The notes below the pieces were generated by a model. That model searched no databases. It saw only the letters and a list, made by a program, of their open reading frames with translations, and was not told the DNA's origin. A stretch of DNA of 64,000 nt from Palsa-1392 sp036490335 (lineage in GTDB: Bacteria > Verrucomicrobiota > Verrucomicrobiia > Chthoniobacterales > UBA10450): positions 1 to 64,000 of the forward strand of contig DASXEB010000003.1 in assembly GCA_036490335.1 (NCBI GenBank), read 5' to 3'. The translations under genes were made by a program, and so were the position numbers. This document shows positions 16,041 to 23,118 of this stretch, piece after piece (the stretch's first letter is position 1; each line of letters opens with the position of its first letter).

Positions 16041-16125
16041 GAATCAGGAAAGCAGGAAGGAACCGATCCGGAGCTTACGTCAGCCTTGATTCCTTCTGGT
16101 TTTCTGGCTTCCAAATTCATCCCTC
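16041..16125 (+). repeat. Second copy of the GAATCAGGAAAG dispersed repeat
   Basis: GAATCAGGAAAGCAGGAA at 16041-16058, then CTTACGTCAGCCTTGATTCC and TTCTGGTTTTCTGGCTTCCA, in the same order as in the 14049 copy. It is flanked on both sides by CGTTAGGC copies (near 16025 and 16134), filling the rsmH-dksA intergenic region. Confidence 0.75.
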
Positions 16126-16241
16126 TCCTTTGCTCGTTAGGCCAAGAATTGTCCGGAGCGACATCGGCCTCGCGGCGCGATGTCACACAATCGCTACATC
16201 GCAGTCACGAAATCGACAAAAAGAGTCGCGAAACTCTTCGC

Positions 16242-16793
16242 ATGATCACAGAAATGACTTCTTCGAACAATCATTCGGCGGTCGCGGATTGGTCGCCGGG
16301 ACAGACGATGCGGCCGAACGGGCGGCGTCCGCGAACTTTGAACGCGTTCCTGCGCGCGCAGAGGGAGAAGCTGCTCGAGCTGCGCGAGGCGCTCGGTAAT
16401 TCGGTCGCAGCGGTGGCGCGAGGTTCGCGGGAGCGCGCACCGGAAGGTTCGCCGCTCGGTCAGCATCCGGCCGACGCCGGGAGCGATTCCTACGATCGCG
16501 ATTTCGCGCTCGGCCTCTTGTCGCACGACCAGGATGCGCTCCTGGAAATTGAGGAAGCGCTCTCCCGGATCGAGCACGGCACCTACGGCATCTGCGAGGT
16601 TTCGGGCAAACCGATCCCGCGAACGCGGCTGGAGGCGATTCCTTTCGCGCGGCTGACGGTGGCGCAGCAGGCGCAACTGGAGCGGGAGGAAAAGGCAAAG
16701 CGATGGCGCCGGACTACACAGTCGGTTTTTGCGGCGGAAGAGAACGGCGGAGATAAAAAGCAGGCTGAAGCAGATGAGGGCGAGCGGGATTGA
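16242..16793 (+). CDS. DksA/TraR-family protein with a degenerate zinc finger
   Basis: 183 residues from ATG 16242. The middle carries the DksA/TraR core: YDRDFALGLLSHDQDALLEI, then EEALSRIEHGTYGICEVSGK and PIPRTRLEAIPFARLTVAQQ. Family members bind the RNA polymerase secondary channel with ppGpp. The normal four-Cys zinc motif is reduced to one Cys: CxxC reads CEVS, and the distal pair is replaced by VAQQ, so it probably folds without zinc, as some DksA paralogues do. The N-terminal 55 residues are low-complexity. A longer reading frame upstream to 16086 is less likely because it runs through repeats. Function beyond the family is unknown. Confidence 0.75.
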   Translation: MITEMTSSNNHSAVADWSPGQTMRPNGRRPRTLNAFLRAQREKLLELREALGNSVAAVARGSRERAPEGSPLGQHPADAGSDSYDRDFALGLLSHDQDALLEIEEALSRIEHGTYGICEVSGKPIPRTRLEAIPFARLTVAQQAQLEREEKAKRWRRTTQSVFAAEENGGDKKQAEADEGERD

Positions 16794-16817
16794 ATCCAGC
16801 ACGAAACCTGTCGCTGC

Positions 16818-16847
16818 CCTTTATTCGTTAGGCCTTTACTCGTTAGG
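16818..16847 (+). repeat. Tandem pair of extended CGTTAGG repeats
   Basis: CCTTTATTCGTTAGG and CCTTTACTCGTTAGG stand back to back, 15 bp apart, just after the DksA-like gene. A looser pair of the same type is at 17743-17776. Confidence 0.75.
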
Positions 16848-16970
16848 TAAAGAGCAGCGCGTGACCGAGTCTAATCGCTTTGCCATTTGAAAGGCGTCGG
16901 CGCCAGATTGTTCGCGAGTCGGTCAGGTTGTCTTAACCCATTTTCGGATGAGAATGGGAAAGGAACTTTT

Positions 16971-17705
16971 GTGCGCAGCGTTCTCTCACTCTTGACCGTC
17001 GGGGAGCCAAGGCTTTCGGCGCTCGCTTTTCTCTATCTCGCGTTCAGCTCAACCGCGGCGGGCCAATTGGCGCCGGCCGGCACATCGAAGGTCTGGGGCA
17101 GCGTCGATAATGTCTCAGTCGTGGGCCTCGTGCAGGGCCCGGCGACTGCGCCGACCGCTTTGCAGATCGCGTGCGTTTTTGAATATACCGAAGGGGACAT
17201 TTATCACTCTCCGCCGGCGCTGCCCGCGAAGGTCAATGGGATGGTCCATCTGGACGGCGCGTTGAAGGGTTTGATCACAGAGCTGCGGAAGACGGGGAAG
17301 TTTGCCGGGCACGCGAATGAGACGCTGGTCATCACGCCGCCTCCGGGCGCGATCGCGGCGAGGAGATTGCTTCTGATCGGGCTCGGCGATCGGAGGGCGT
17401 TCAAGCCGGAATCAATGACGAGCATTGGAAGTGTCGCGCTGCGCGAAGCGTTGCGACTCGGGGTGAATGACTTCGCCTTTGCGAGCGATCTTAAGGACGC
17501 CGGGATAGATTCTCCGACGGCTCTTGTCGCCGGCGATGTGGTGCGCGGGATCTTTCAGGCCTATCGGACGGAGGAGTATCTCGCGACCAAAGGGCTGGCC
17601 TCCTATTCGCCGTTGAGGAAGGTGACGCTTCTGGCCGGGCCGGCCTATTTCAACACCGCTGGCGACGGGATCAGAGAGGCGATTTCCGATCTCAATCGGC
17701 GATAG
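16971..17705 (+). CDS. Secreted orphan M17 leucyl aminopeptidase N-terminal domain protein
   Basis: 244 residues from GTG 16971, chosen because AGGA at 16961-16964 precedes it and the first residues form a signal peptide (LSALAFLYLAFSSTAAGQLA). The mature part matches the macro-like N-terminal domain of M17 aminopeptidases: HLDGALKGLITELRKTGKFA, ETLVITPPPGAIAARRLLLI, GLGDRRAF and VAGDVVRGIFQAYRTEEYLA. The zinc-binding catalytic domain that should follow is entirely absent; the gene ends in SDLNRR with a proper stop. So it is probably a non-catalytic secreted domain, with binding or regulatory role unknown. Confidence 0.7.
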   Translation: MRSVLSLLTVGEPRLSALAFLYLAFSSTAAGQLAPAGTSKVWGSVDNVSVVGLVQGPATAPTALQIACVFEYTEGDIYHSPPALPAKVNGMVHLDGALKGLITELRKTGKFAGHANETLVITPPPGAIAARRLLLIGLGDRRAFKPESMTSIGSVALREALRLGVNDFAFASDLKDAGIDSPTALVAGDVVRGIFQAYRTEEYLATKGLASYSPLRKVTLLAGPAYFNTAGDGIREAISDLNRR

Positions 17706-17742
17706 GTTTCCGGATTGCGTGAGAGGCGATCGAAGACGGACT

Positions 17743-17776
17743 CCTTTGTTCGTTAGGGTAAGTTTTACTCGTTAGG
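17743..17776 (+). repeat. Pair of extended CGTTAGG repeats
   Basis: CCTTTGTTCGTTAGG at 17743-17757 and TTTTACTCGTTAGG at 17763-17776, between the convergent M17-like and repeat-protein genes. No stem-loop is formed because both face the same way. Confidence 0.7.
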
Positions 17777-17801
17777 TGAGCAATCCGGCTTTCGGAAAGA
17801 C

Positions 17802-18902
17802 CTAGGGAGTTTTTTGCAGAATCAAATCCTTCTCCGCTTTCCCGAAGACTCCGGTGACGCCGGCCGACCAGAGCGCGCCGGTCGGCGTAAGGGCGAGGGA
17901 TTCGAGGCGATTGTCGGAGTTTGGACGATCGGGCGTGGTGAGGACGCTCCAGCTCGTGCCGTCCCAATGTTCGGCGAGGGTTTCCTGCACGCTGCTACCG
18001 TAAAGGTAGAGGCCAGCGACGGAGATATCCGTGCTGGAACGCGCGACGACGCCGGCAAATGCGGCGTTGCTGTAAGGATAGAAGAATTGCGGGGTCGCGA
18101 CGACGCTCCAGAGAGTGCCATTCCAATGCAACGCGAGGGCCTGAGAACCGGTCAGTCCAACCGCCCAGACGTCATTCGATGCGATGGTCGCGACGCTGTA
18201 GAGGACGTTGTCGTCGCTGCCGGGATTTGGAGTTGCGAACTGGGTCCAGCTCGTGCCGTTCCAATGCAGGGCGAGGGTGCGTTCGTTGCCGAAAAAACTT
18301 CCGACCGCCCAGACATCGCTCGAGTTGACGACCTCGACGCCGAAGAGGATGGCGTCCTGGATTGGCGGAGTGGAAACGATGCTCCAGCTCGTGCCGTCCC
18401 AATGCTCGGTGAGAGCATGGTTGATCAAGTTCTGATCGACGGAGTAGCCGGCGGCCCAGATGTCGTTGGCCGCGATCGGGCGCACGGCCTGGAGGACGTT
18501 GCTGCTCGCGGCCACATTCGGGCTCGGGACGATCTGCCAGTTTTTGCCGTCCTAATGTTCGATCAAAGTCTGGTAGGGATTGCCGCCTCCTCCGCCGACC
18601 GCCCAGACGTCGTTCGAGGCAATGACCGCGACGCCATGAAGGAGGTTATATTGCTGAGTCGGGTTGGGACTTTTGACCAACGACCATCGGAGGCCGTTCC
18701 AATGTTCGATCACGGTGTTGTAGGTCGTCGGTGTGTTGTGGGCCTGGCCGACGGCCCAGATATCGTTGTCGGAAGCGGCGCTGATTGAATTGAGGCCGTT
18801 CGCGATCGGGCCGGCATTTTTCGCCGGAACGATTTCCCAACTGCCGGCGATGGCAAAGCGGCTGGCGAGAAGAATGACCAGAGTCGAGAGAATTGTTTTC
18901 AT
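17802..18902 (-). pseudogene. Secreted SNDVWAVG-repeat protein interrupted by one stop codon
   Basis: From ATG 18902 a signal peptide (ILSTLVILLASRFAIAGSW) leads into repeats of about 45-55 residues, each with a DNDIWAVG/SNDVWAVG strand and an EHWDGTSW or LHWNGTSW strand. This pattern suggests a beta-propeller-like extracellular protein. At 18552-18554 a TAG replaces the expected Trp codon (LIEH-stop-DGKNW, where the other repeats have EHWDG), splitting it into a short N-terminal part and a longer in-frame C-terminal part that still ends in a normal stop. One G-to-A change explains it. The product would be about 366 residues if read through. Function is unknown. Confidence 0.65.
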
Positions 18903-18996
18903 CGGTTTGTCGATGAAGAAATAGACTTCCCGGCGACGGAGAAAGCTCGGATTCGTAACTGGACTGTTACGATTCCGCCCCGCGAATTTCTTCGCC

Positions 18997-19476
18997 TCAG
19001 ACGGCGGGAGTCGCCGTCGCTCCATCGTGAAGGCGAATGTCGATCTCCGACTTGAGCGTGCGATGGACCGGACATTTCGCCGCGATTTCGAGCAGCGTCG
19101 CTCTTTGCTCGGGAGTAATCGGGCCGCTCAATTGCAGGTCGAGATCGATGCGGTCGAGCATCCCGATCCTCGTCTCGCATTCCTCGCAATCTTTCGCGTG
19201 GATGCGCGAATGCCGGAGCGAGACGGTCACATTCTCGAGCGGAATTTTATGGTGGCGCGCGTACCAGCCAACCGTCATGGAAGTGCAGGCGCCGAGGGCG
19301 GCGAGAAGATAATCGTAGGGGTCGGGCGCCGATTCGGTGCCGCCGACCGCGACCGGTTCGTCGATGAGGAAGGTGTGGCCAGCGACGGTCGCTTCCTGGA
19401 GAAAACCGTGCGCGCTTCCGCGAACAACAACGTGCGGCTCGGCTGGCGCCAATTGATTTTCGATCGGATTACTCAT
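18997..19476 (-). CDS. OsmC/Ohr-family peroxiredoxin-like protein
   Basis: 159 residues. OsmC-type proteins reduce organic hydroperoxides with two conserved cysteines. Both are visible: the first in DYLLAALGACTSMTVGWYAR and the second in AAKCPVHRTLKSEIDIRLH. The N-terminal strand-rich part (HVVVRGSAHGFLQEATVAGH) and GGTESAPDPYDY are typical of the YhfA/OsmC branch. It stands divergent from the UBP zinc-finger gene. A second OsmC paralogue lies at 55.1-55.5 kb. Confidence 0.88.
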   Translation of the reverse strand: MSNPIENQLAPAEPHVVVRGSAHGFLQEATVAGHTFLIDEPVAVGGTESAPDPYDYLLAALGACTSMTVGWYARHHKIPLENVTVSLRHSRIHAKDCEECETRIGMLDRIDLDLQLSGPITPEQRATLLEIAAKCPVHRTLKSEIDIRLHDGATATPAV

Positions 19477-19571
19477 GCAATCGCAGCGACGAATCGCGCG
19501 CGGCGAATTCTATGACGGCAAAGCAGCGGTCGCAAACTTGCTCTCCCGCCGCGCGAGGTTGAGAGAAGGGA

Positions 19572-19838
19572 ATGACCGAGGCATGCGCGCACATTAACGC
19601 GATCGAATCGGTCAAACAACCGGAACGGCGCGAGTGTGCGGAATGCGTAAAGATCGGCGCGGAGTGGGTGCACCTGCGCACCTGTCAGGAATGCGGAGTG
19701 ACGCTTTGCTGCGACAGCTCGCCGCATCGTCACGCGAGCAAACACGCGCATGCTTCCGGCCATCCGGTGATCGCTTCCGCCCAGCCGGGTGAACGCTGGC
19801 TCTACTGTTATCCCGACGACGCGTTCGCCCAATATTGA
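19572..19838 (+). CDS. UBP-type zinc finger domain protein
   Basis: 88 residues, nearly all one ZnF-UBP domain: CAECVKIGAEWVHLRTCQEC, GVTLCCDSSPHRHASKHAHA and GHPVIASAQPGERWLYCYPD. The Cys and His ligands (CxxC, CxxC, C, then HxxxH...H) match those that bind the C-terminus of ubiquitin in eukaryotes. Bacterial versions are common in soil bacteria next to transporters or reductases, where the ligand is unknown. It lies 37 nt upstream of the MFS gene on the same strand, so they may be co-transcribed. Confidence 0.85.
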   Translation: MTEACAHINAIESVKQPERRECAECVKIGAEWVHLRTCQECGVTLCCDSSPHRHASKHAHASGHPVIASAQPGERWLYCYPDDAFAQY

Positions 19839-19875
19839 GCTGACGCGAATCCGCGGCCCGATCGCAGCGAACAGA

Positions 19876-21537
19876 ATGTGGGCCGTCGTCCGAGAACCTT
19901 GCGATGAAAGCGTAATCCGCGGGCGGCCGGCGGCGACGCCCTGCTCGAAAGCGCGCGGGCGCTGGATTCTCGCGGCGACGATTCTCGCGTCGAGCATGGC
20001 GTTCATCGACAGCACGGTCGTGAACGTCGCGCTGCCGGCGTTGCAGACGAACCTGCACGCCAACGCGGTCGACATGCAGTGGGTCGTGGAAGCGTATTCG
20101 CTTTTGCTCTCGGCCCTGCTCATGATCGGCGGTTCGTTAGGCGATCATTACGGACGGCGGCGCATTTTTCTCATCGGCGTCGCGGTTTTTGCGACGGCTT
20201 CGGCGGCCTGCGGATTCGCCGCCGACATCGGGCAACTGATCGCCGCGCGAGCGTTGCAAGGACTCGGCGCGGCGCTGCTCGTGCCCGGCAGTCTTTCGAT
20301 TATCAGCAGCTCATTTCCGGAAAAGGAACGCGGGCGCGCGATCGGGACCTGGTCGGGTTTCAGCGCGATCACGACCGGAATCGGCCCGGTGATCGGCGGG
20401 TGGCTGGTCGAACACGTCTCGTGGCGCGCCGTCTTTTTCATTAACCTTCCGCTCGCGCTCGCAGTCATCGTGATCTCGCTTCGCCACGTCGTGGAAATTT
20501 CCGATCGCGACGCGAACCGGGTCGATTGGCCGGGCGCGATTCTGGCCGCGCTCGGTTTGGGTTCGCTCGTTTACGGTTTGCTCGAATCTTCGCGGCTTGG
20601 CTTTGGCGATCGATCGGTCGTGATCGTGCTCGCCGCCGGAGTCTTTCTGCTCGCGCTTTTTCTTTTCGTCGAATCGCGTCTCACGCAGCCGATGCTTCCG
20701 TTAGGCCTTTTTCGTTCGTCGACTTTTGCGGGAGCGAATCTACTCACGTTTTTCCTTTATGCTGCGCTCGGCGGGACGCTCTTTTTTCTTCCGCTCAATT
20801 TGATCCAGGTCCAGGGTTACTCCGCGACCGCGGCGGGCGCGGCGCTCCTGCCCTTCATTCTCATCATCTCATTTCTCTCGCGCTGGTCGGGCGGATTGGT
20901 GACGCGTTACGGGCCGAAACTTCCGCTCATCGCCGGGCCGTTGATCGCGGCGGTCGGCTTCGGGCTTTTCATCCTGCCAAACGTCGGCGGCAGTTATTGG
21001 AAAAATTTCTTCCCGCCGATCGTCGTGCTCGGACTTGGAATGGCGATCAGCGTCGCGCCGCTCACGACGGTGGTGATGGGCTCGGCCGCACACCGCCTCG
21101 CGGGGCTCGCTTCCGGAGTCAATAACGCGATCGCCCGCTCGGCTGGATTGCTCGCGATCGCGGTGCTCGGAATCGTCATGCTCCATCTTTTCGGCGCGTC
21201 GCTGGAGGCTCGCGCGGCGCAGTTAAACTTGCCGAAAGAAGTGACCGAATCGCTGCAAGCTCAGCAGACCGATCTCGCTGCCATCTCGATCCCCGATACT
21301 CCAAACCCGAAAACGCGCGCTCTTATCCGACACGCAATCGACGAGTCGTTCATTACCGGCTTTCGATCGGTCATGGCGATCGGCGCTTTTCTCGCTCTCG
21401 CGAGCGCGCTCACTTCCGTCCTGTTGATCCGCGGACCGGTCGCGCGCGCCTTGTCAGGCAGCGCGAGTGGTGACAGCTTTGCGTCGCCAGAGCGCGTCGA
21501 TGCTCCACCGACCGCCCCCGGCGACCGCCATGTATAG
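19876..21537 (+). CDS. DHA2-family MFS multidrug efflux transporter (EmrB/QacA type)
   Basis: About 553 residues from ATG 19876; an upstream in-frame ATG at 19789 would overlap the zinc-finger gene. It shows 14 hydrophobic segments as in DHA2 proteins, with AFIDSTVVNVALPALQTNLH in TM1, motif A GGSLGDHYGRRR after TM2, and motif C-like GIGPVIGGWLVEH in TM5. Family members extrude drugs, dyes or fatty-acid-like compounds using the proton gradient; the substrate here is unknown. The last 84 nt overlap the convergent DoxX gene. Two CGTTAGGC copies lie in the coding sequence (near 20133 and 20699). Confidence 0.85.
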   Translation: MWAVVREPCDESVIRGRPAATPCSKARGRWILAATILASSMAFIDSTVVNVALPALQTNLHANAVDMQWVVEAYSLLLSALLMIGGSLGDHYGRRRIFLIGVAVFATASAACGFAADIGQLIAARALQGLGAALLVPGSLSIISSSFPEKERGRAIGTWSGFSAITTGIGPVIGGWLVEHVSWRAVFFINLPLALAVIVISLRHVVEISDRDANRVDWPGAILAALGLGSLVYGLLESSRLGFGDRSVVIVLAAGVFLLALFLFVESRLTQPMLPLGLFRSSTFAGANLLTFFLYAALGGTLFFLPLNLIQVQGYSATAAGAALLPFILIISFLSRWSGGLVTRYGPKLPLIAGPLIAAVGFGLFILPNVGGSYWKNFFPPIVVLGLGMAISVAPLTTVVMGSAAHRLAGLASGVNNAIARSAGLLAIAVLGIVMLHLFGASLEARAAQLNLPKEVTESLQAQQTDLAAISIPDTPNPKTRALIRHAIDESFITGFRSVMAIGAFLALASALTSVLLIRGPVARALSGSASGDSFASPERVDAPPTAPGDRHV

Positions 21538-21879
21538 AAAGACGAAGCAATACGCCGCGGCCAATTCGCCGTGATTGTTGATCGGGTAGGTACCGTGCGG
21601 CGCATGGGCCATGAAATAAGCGACCGCCATTTCGCCCGCGACGATAAAGGCGACCAGCCGGGTCAAAAGCCCGAGCACGAGAAGCGCGCCGCCGGCGAAT
21701 TCGAGCCAGCCGGCAAACTGCATCAGAGGCGGAAGCGGACCGCCGCCGCCATGCCCGGAGGGCGGGAAATGAAACAGCTTCTCGGTCCCGTGTTCCATGA
21801 AAAGCAGCCCAATCACGATCCGCATGATGCTCAGAAAAATCGGTTCCCAGCGCTGGAAAAATGAATTCGTTTCGGTCAT
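21454..21879 (-). CDS. DoxX family membrane protein
   Basis: 141 residues from ATG 21879. DoxX features are a first helix with SIMRIVIGLLFMEHGTEKLF, then GWLEFAGGALLVLGLLTRLV, AFIVAGEMAVAYFMAHAP and NNHGELAAAYCFVFLYMAVA, four membrane segments in all. DoxX/DoxD-like proteins are linked to quinone or thiosulfate-related redox, but most members, including this one, are functionally undefined. Its 3' end overlaps the MFS gene by 84 nt in the opposite direction, an unusually long convergent overlap. Confidence 0.85.
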   Translation of the reverse strand: MTETNSFFQRWEPIFLSIMRIVIGLLFMEHGTEKLFHFPPSGHGGGGPLPPLMQFAGWLEFAGGALLVLGLLTRLVAFIVAGEMAVAYFMAHAPHGTYPINNHGELAAAYCFVFLYMAVAGGGRWSIDALWRRKAVTTRAA

Positions 21880-21972
21880 GGACTGCAGGCTTTCTGATTT
21901 GATTTCGCGTGTCAAGCGCTCCGCGGTCGCCAGACGCGGCCGCAAAATTTCGGAGCGACGAGCGCGGTTCGT

Positions 21973-22653
21973 TTAGAGATCGAGCGTTTCGCCGATTTTT
22001 GGCAGGATGATTTCCTTTCCCGCCTTTTTGGCCGCGGCTCGCACTTTTTCGTGGTCGACTTTGATGGTCGGAAAGGTGTCGAAATGGACGGCGACGATTC
22101 GCTGCGCGCCGACGAAATCGGCCGAGCGCAAGGCGTCGTCGATCCCCATCGTGAAATGATCGCCGATCGGCAGGACCGCGAAATCGAGTTTCATCTCATC
22201 CGCGATCAGCTTCATGTCGTAATGCAATCCGGTGTCGCCGGCATTGTAGAAATTTCCCTCGTCGCTCGTGATCGTGAAGCCGCACGGCTCGCCGCCGTAG
22301 CTGCCATCCGGCATCGAGCTGCTATGCGCTGCGGGCGTCAGTTTCGCGCGGCCCACGCCAAGATCGAAGCTTCCGCCGTGGTTCAGCGTCTGGACATTTG
22401 CGACGCCTTTTTTGTCGAACCAGCGGCCGACTTCGACCGGCGCAATCACAGTCGCCTTCGTTCGCTTCGCGACTTTTTCGAGATCGGCGACATGGTCGTC
22501 GTGCCCGTGCGTGACGAGGATGAAATCTGCCGGAACTTTCTCAACGTCGATTGCGTGCGCTAGAGGATTCGGCGTGATGAACGGATCGAAGAGAATATTT
22601 TTTCCGCCGATCTGGACTGCGAAACAAGCGTGGCCGTAAAAGGTGAATTTCAT
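21973..22653 (-). CDS. UPF0173-type metallo-beta-lactamase-fold hydrolase
   Basis: 226 residues from ATG 22653 (an upstream TTG adds only two). The metal-binding HxHxDH motif is seen in LVTHGHDDHVADLEKVAKR, with later ligands in PAAHSSSMPDGSYGGEPCGF, YNAGDTGLHYDM and IVAVHFDTFPTI. This is the UPF0173 group of metal-dependent hydrolases, whose physiological substrate is not established. It lies 13 nt downstream of the DUF1844 gene and may be co-transcribed with it. Confidence 0.88.
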   Translation of the reverse strand: MKFTFYGHACFAVQIGGKNILFDPFITPNPLAHAIDVEKVPADFILVTHGHDDHVADLEKVAKRTKATVIAPVEVGRWFDKKGVANVQTLNHGGSFDLGVGRAKLTPAAHSSSMPDGSYGGEPCGFTITSDEGNFYNAGDTGLHYDMKLIADEMKLDFAVLPIGDHFTMGIDDALRSADFVGAQRIVAVHFDTFPTIKVDHEKVRAAAKKAGKEIILPKIGETLDL

Positions 22654-22665
22654 ACTCAAAATAAA

Positions 22666-23103
22666 TCAGGCGCCGTAACTCTTGGTAAATTTCTTTTTCG
22701 ACTCCGGTTCGGCCGCGGTCGCGCTCGGCGGCGGCGCGCTTGCGGGCGGCGGCTCCGAAGACGAGGCGAAGTCTTTCGCCTCGTCGGGAGCGGGAGAAGA
22801 CGACTCGCGTTCTCCCGGGCTCCGGCCTTCGGAGGCTTCGACGAAAGCCATCTGCAAACTCGAAAGCGTATTGCGCAGGACCGCGCCTTCCTCATTCGTC
22901 AGGTTGCCGCGCGTCTTTTCCTGGATCATCGCGAGCTGGTCGATGAACATGCGCGCGACCTCGAGGTTCACTTCCGCCTGGCCGGTCTGCGGGTTGGGAA
23001 TTTGCCCGAGAAAAAGCGCGGCGTTCTGCGCCTGCATCATGATGAACTCGATGAAACGCTGGGTCAGCTCGCCCGATTGCGTGTTGGTTTGAACTTCGGC
23101 CAT
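22666..23103 (-). CDS. DUF1844 family protein
   Basis: 145 residues. The N-terminal 75 residues are a DUF1844 helical domain: RFIEFIMMQAQNAALFLGQI, ARMFIDQLAMIQEKTRGNLT and NEEGAVLRNTLSSLQMAFVE. The rest is a disordered Ser/Pro/Ala tail ending KKKFTKSYGA. The function of DUF1844 is unknown. It sits between the M16 peptidase (15 nt upstream) and the UPF0173 gene on the same strand, probably in one operon. Confidence 0.85.
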   Translation of the reverse strand: MAEVQTNTQSGELTQRFIEFIMMQAQNAALFLGQIPNPQTGQAEVNLEVARMFIDQLAMIQEKTRGNLTNEEGAVLRNTLSSLQMAFVEASEGRSPGERESSSPAPDEAKDFASSSEPPPASAPPPSATAAEPESKKKFTKSYGA

Positions 23104-23118
23104 AGGATTAGGTTGGAG

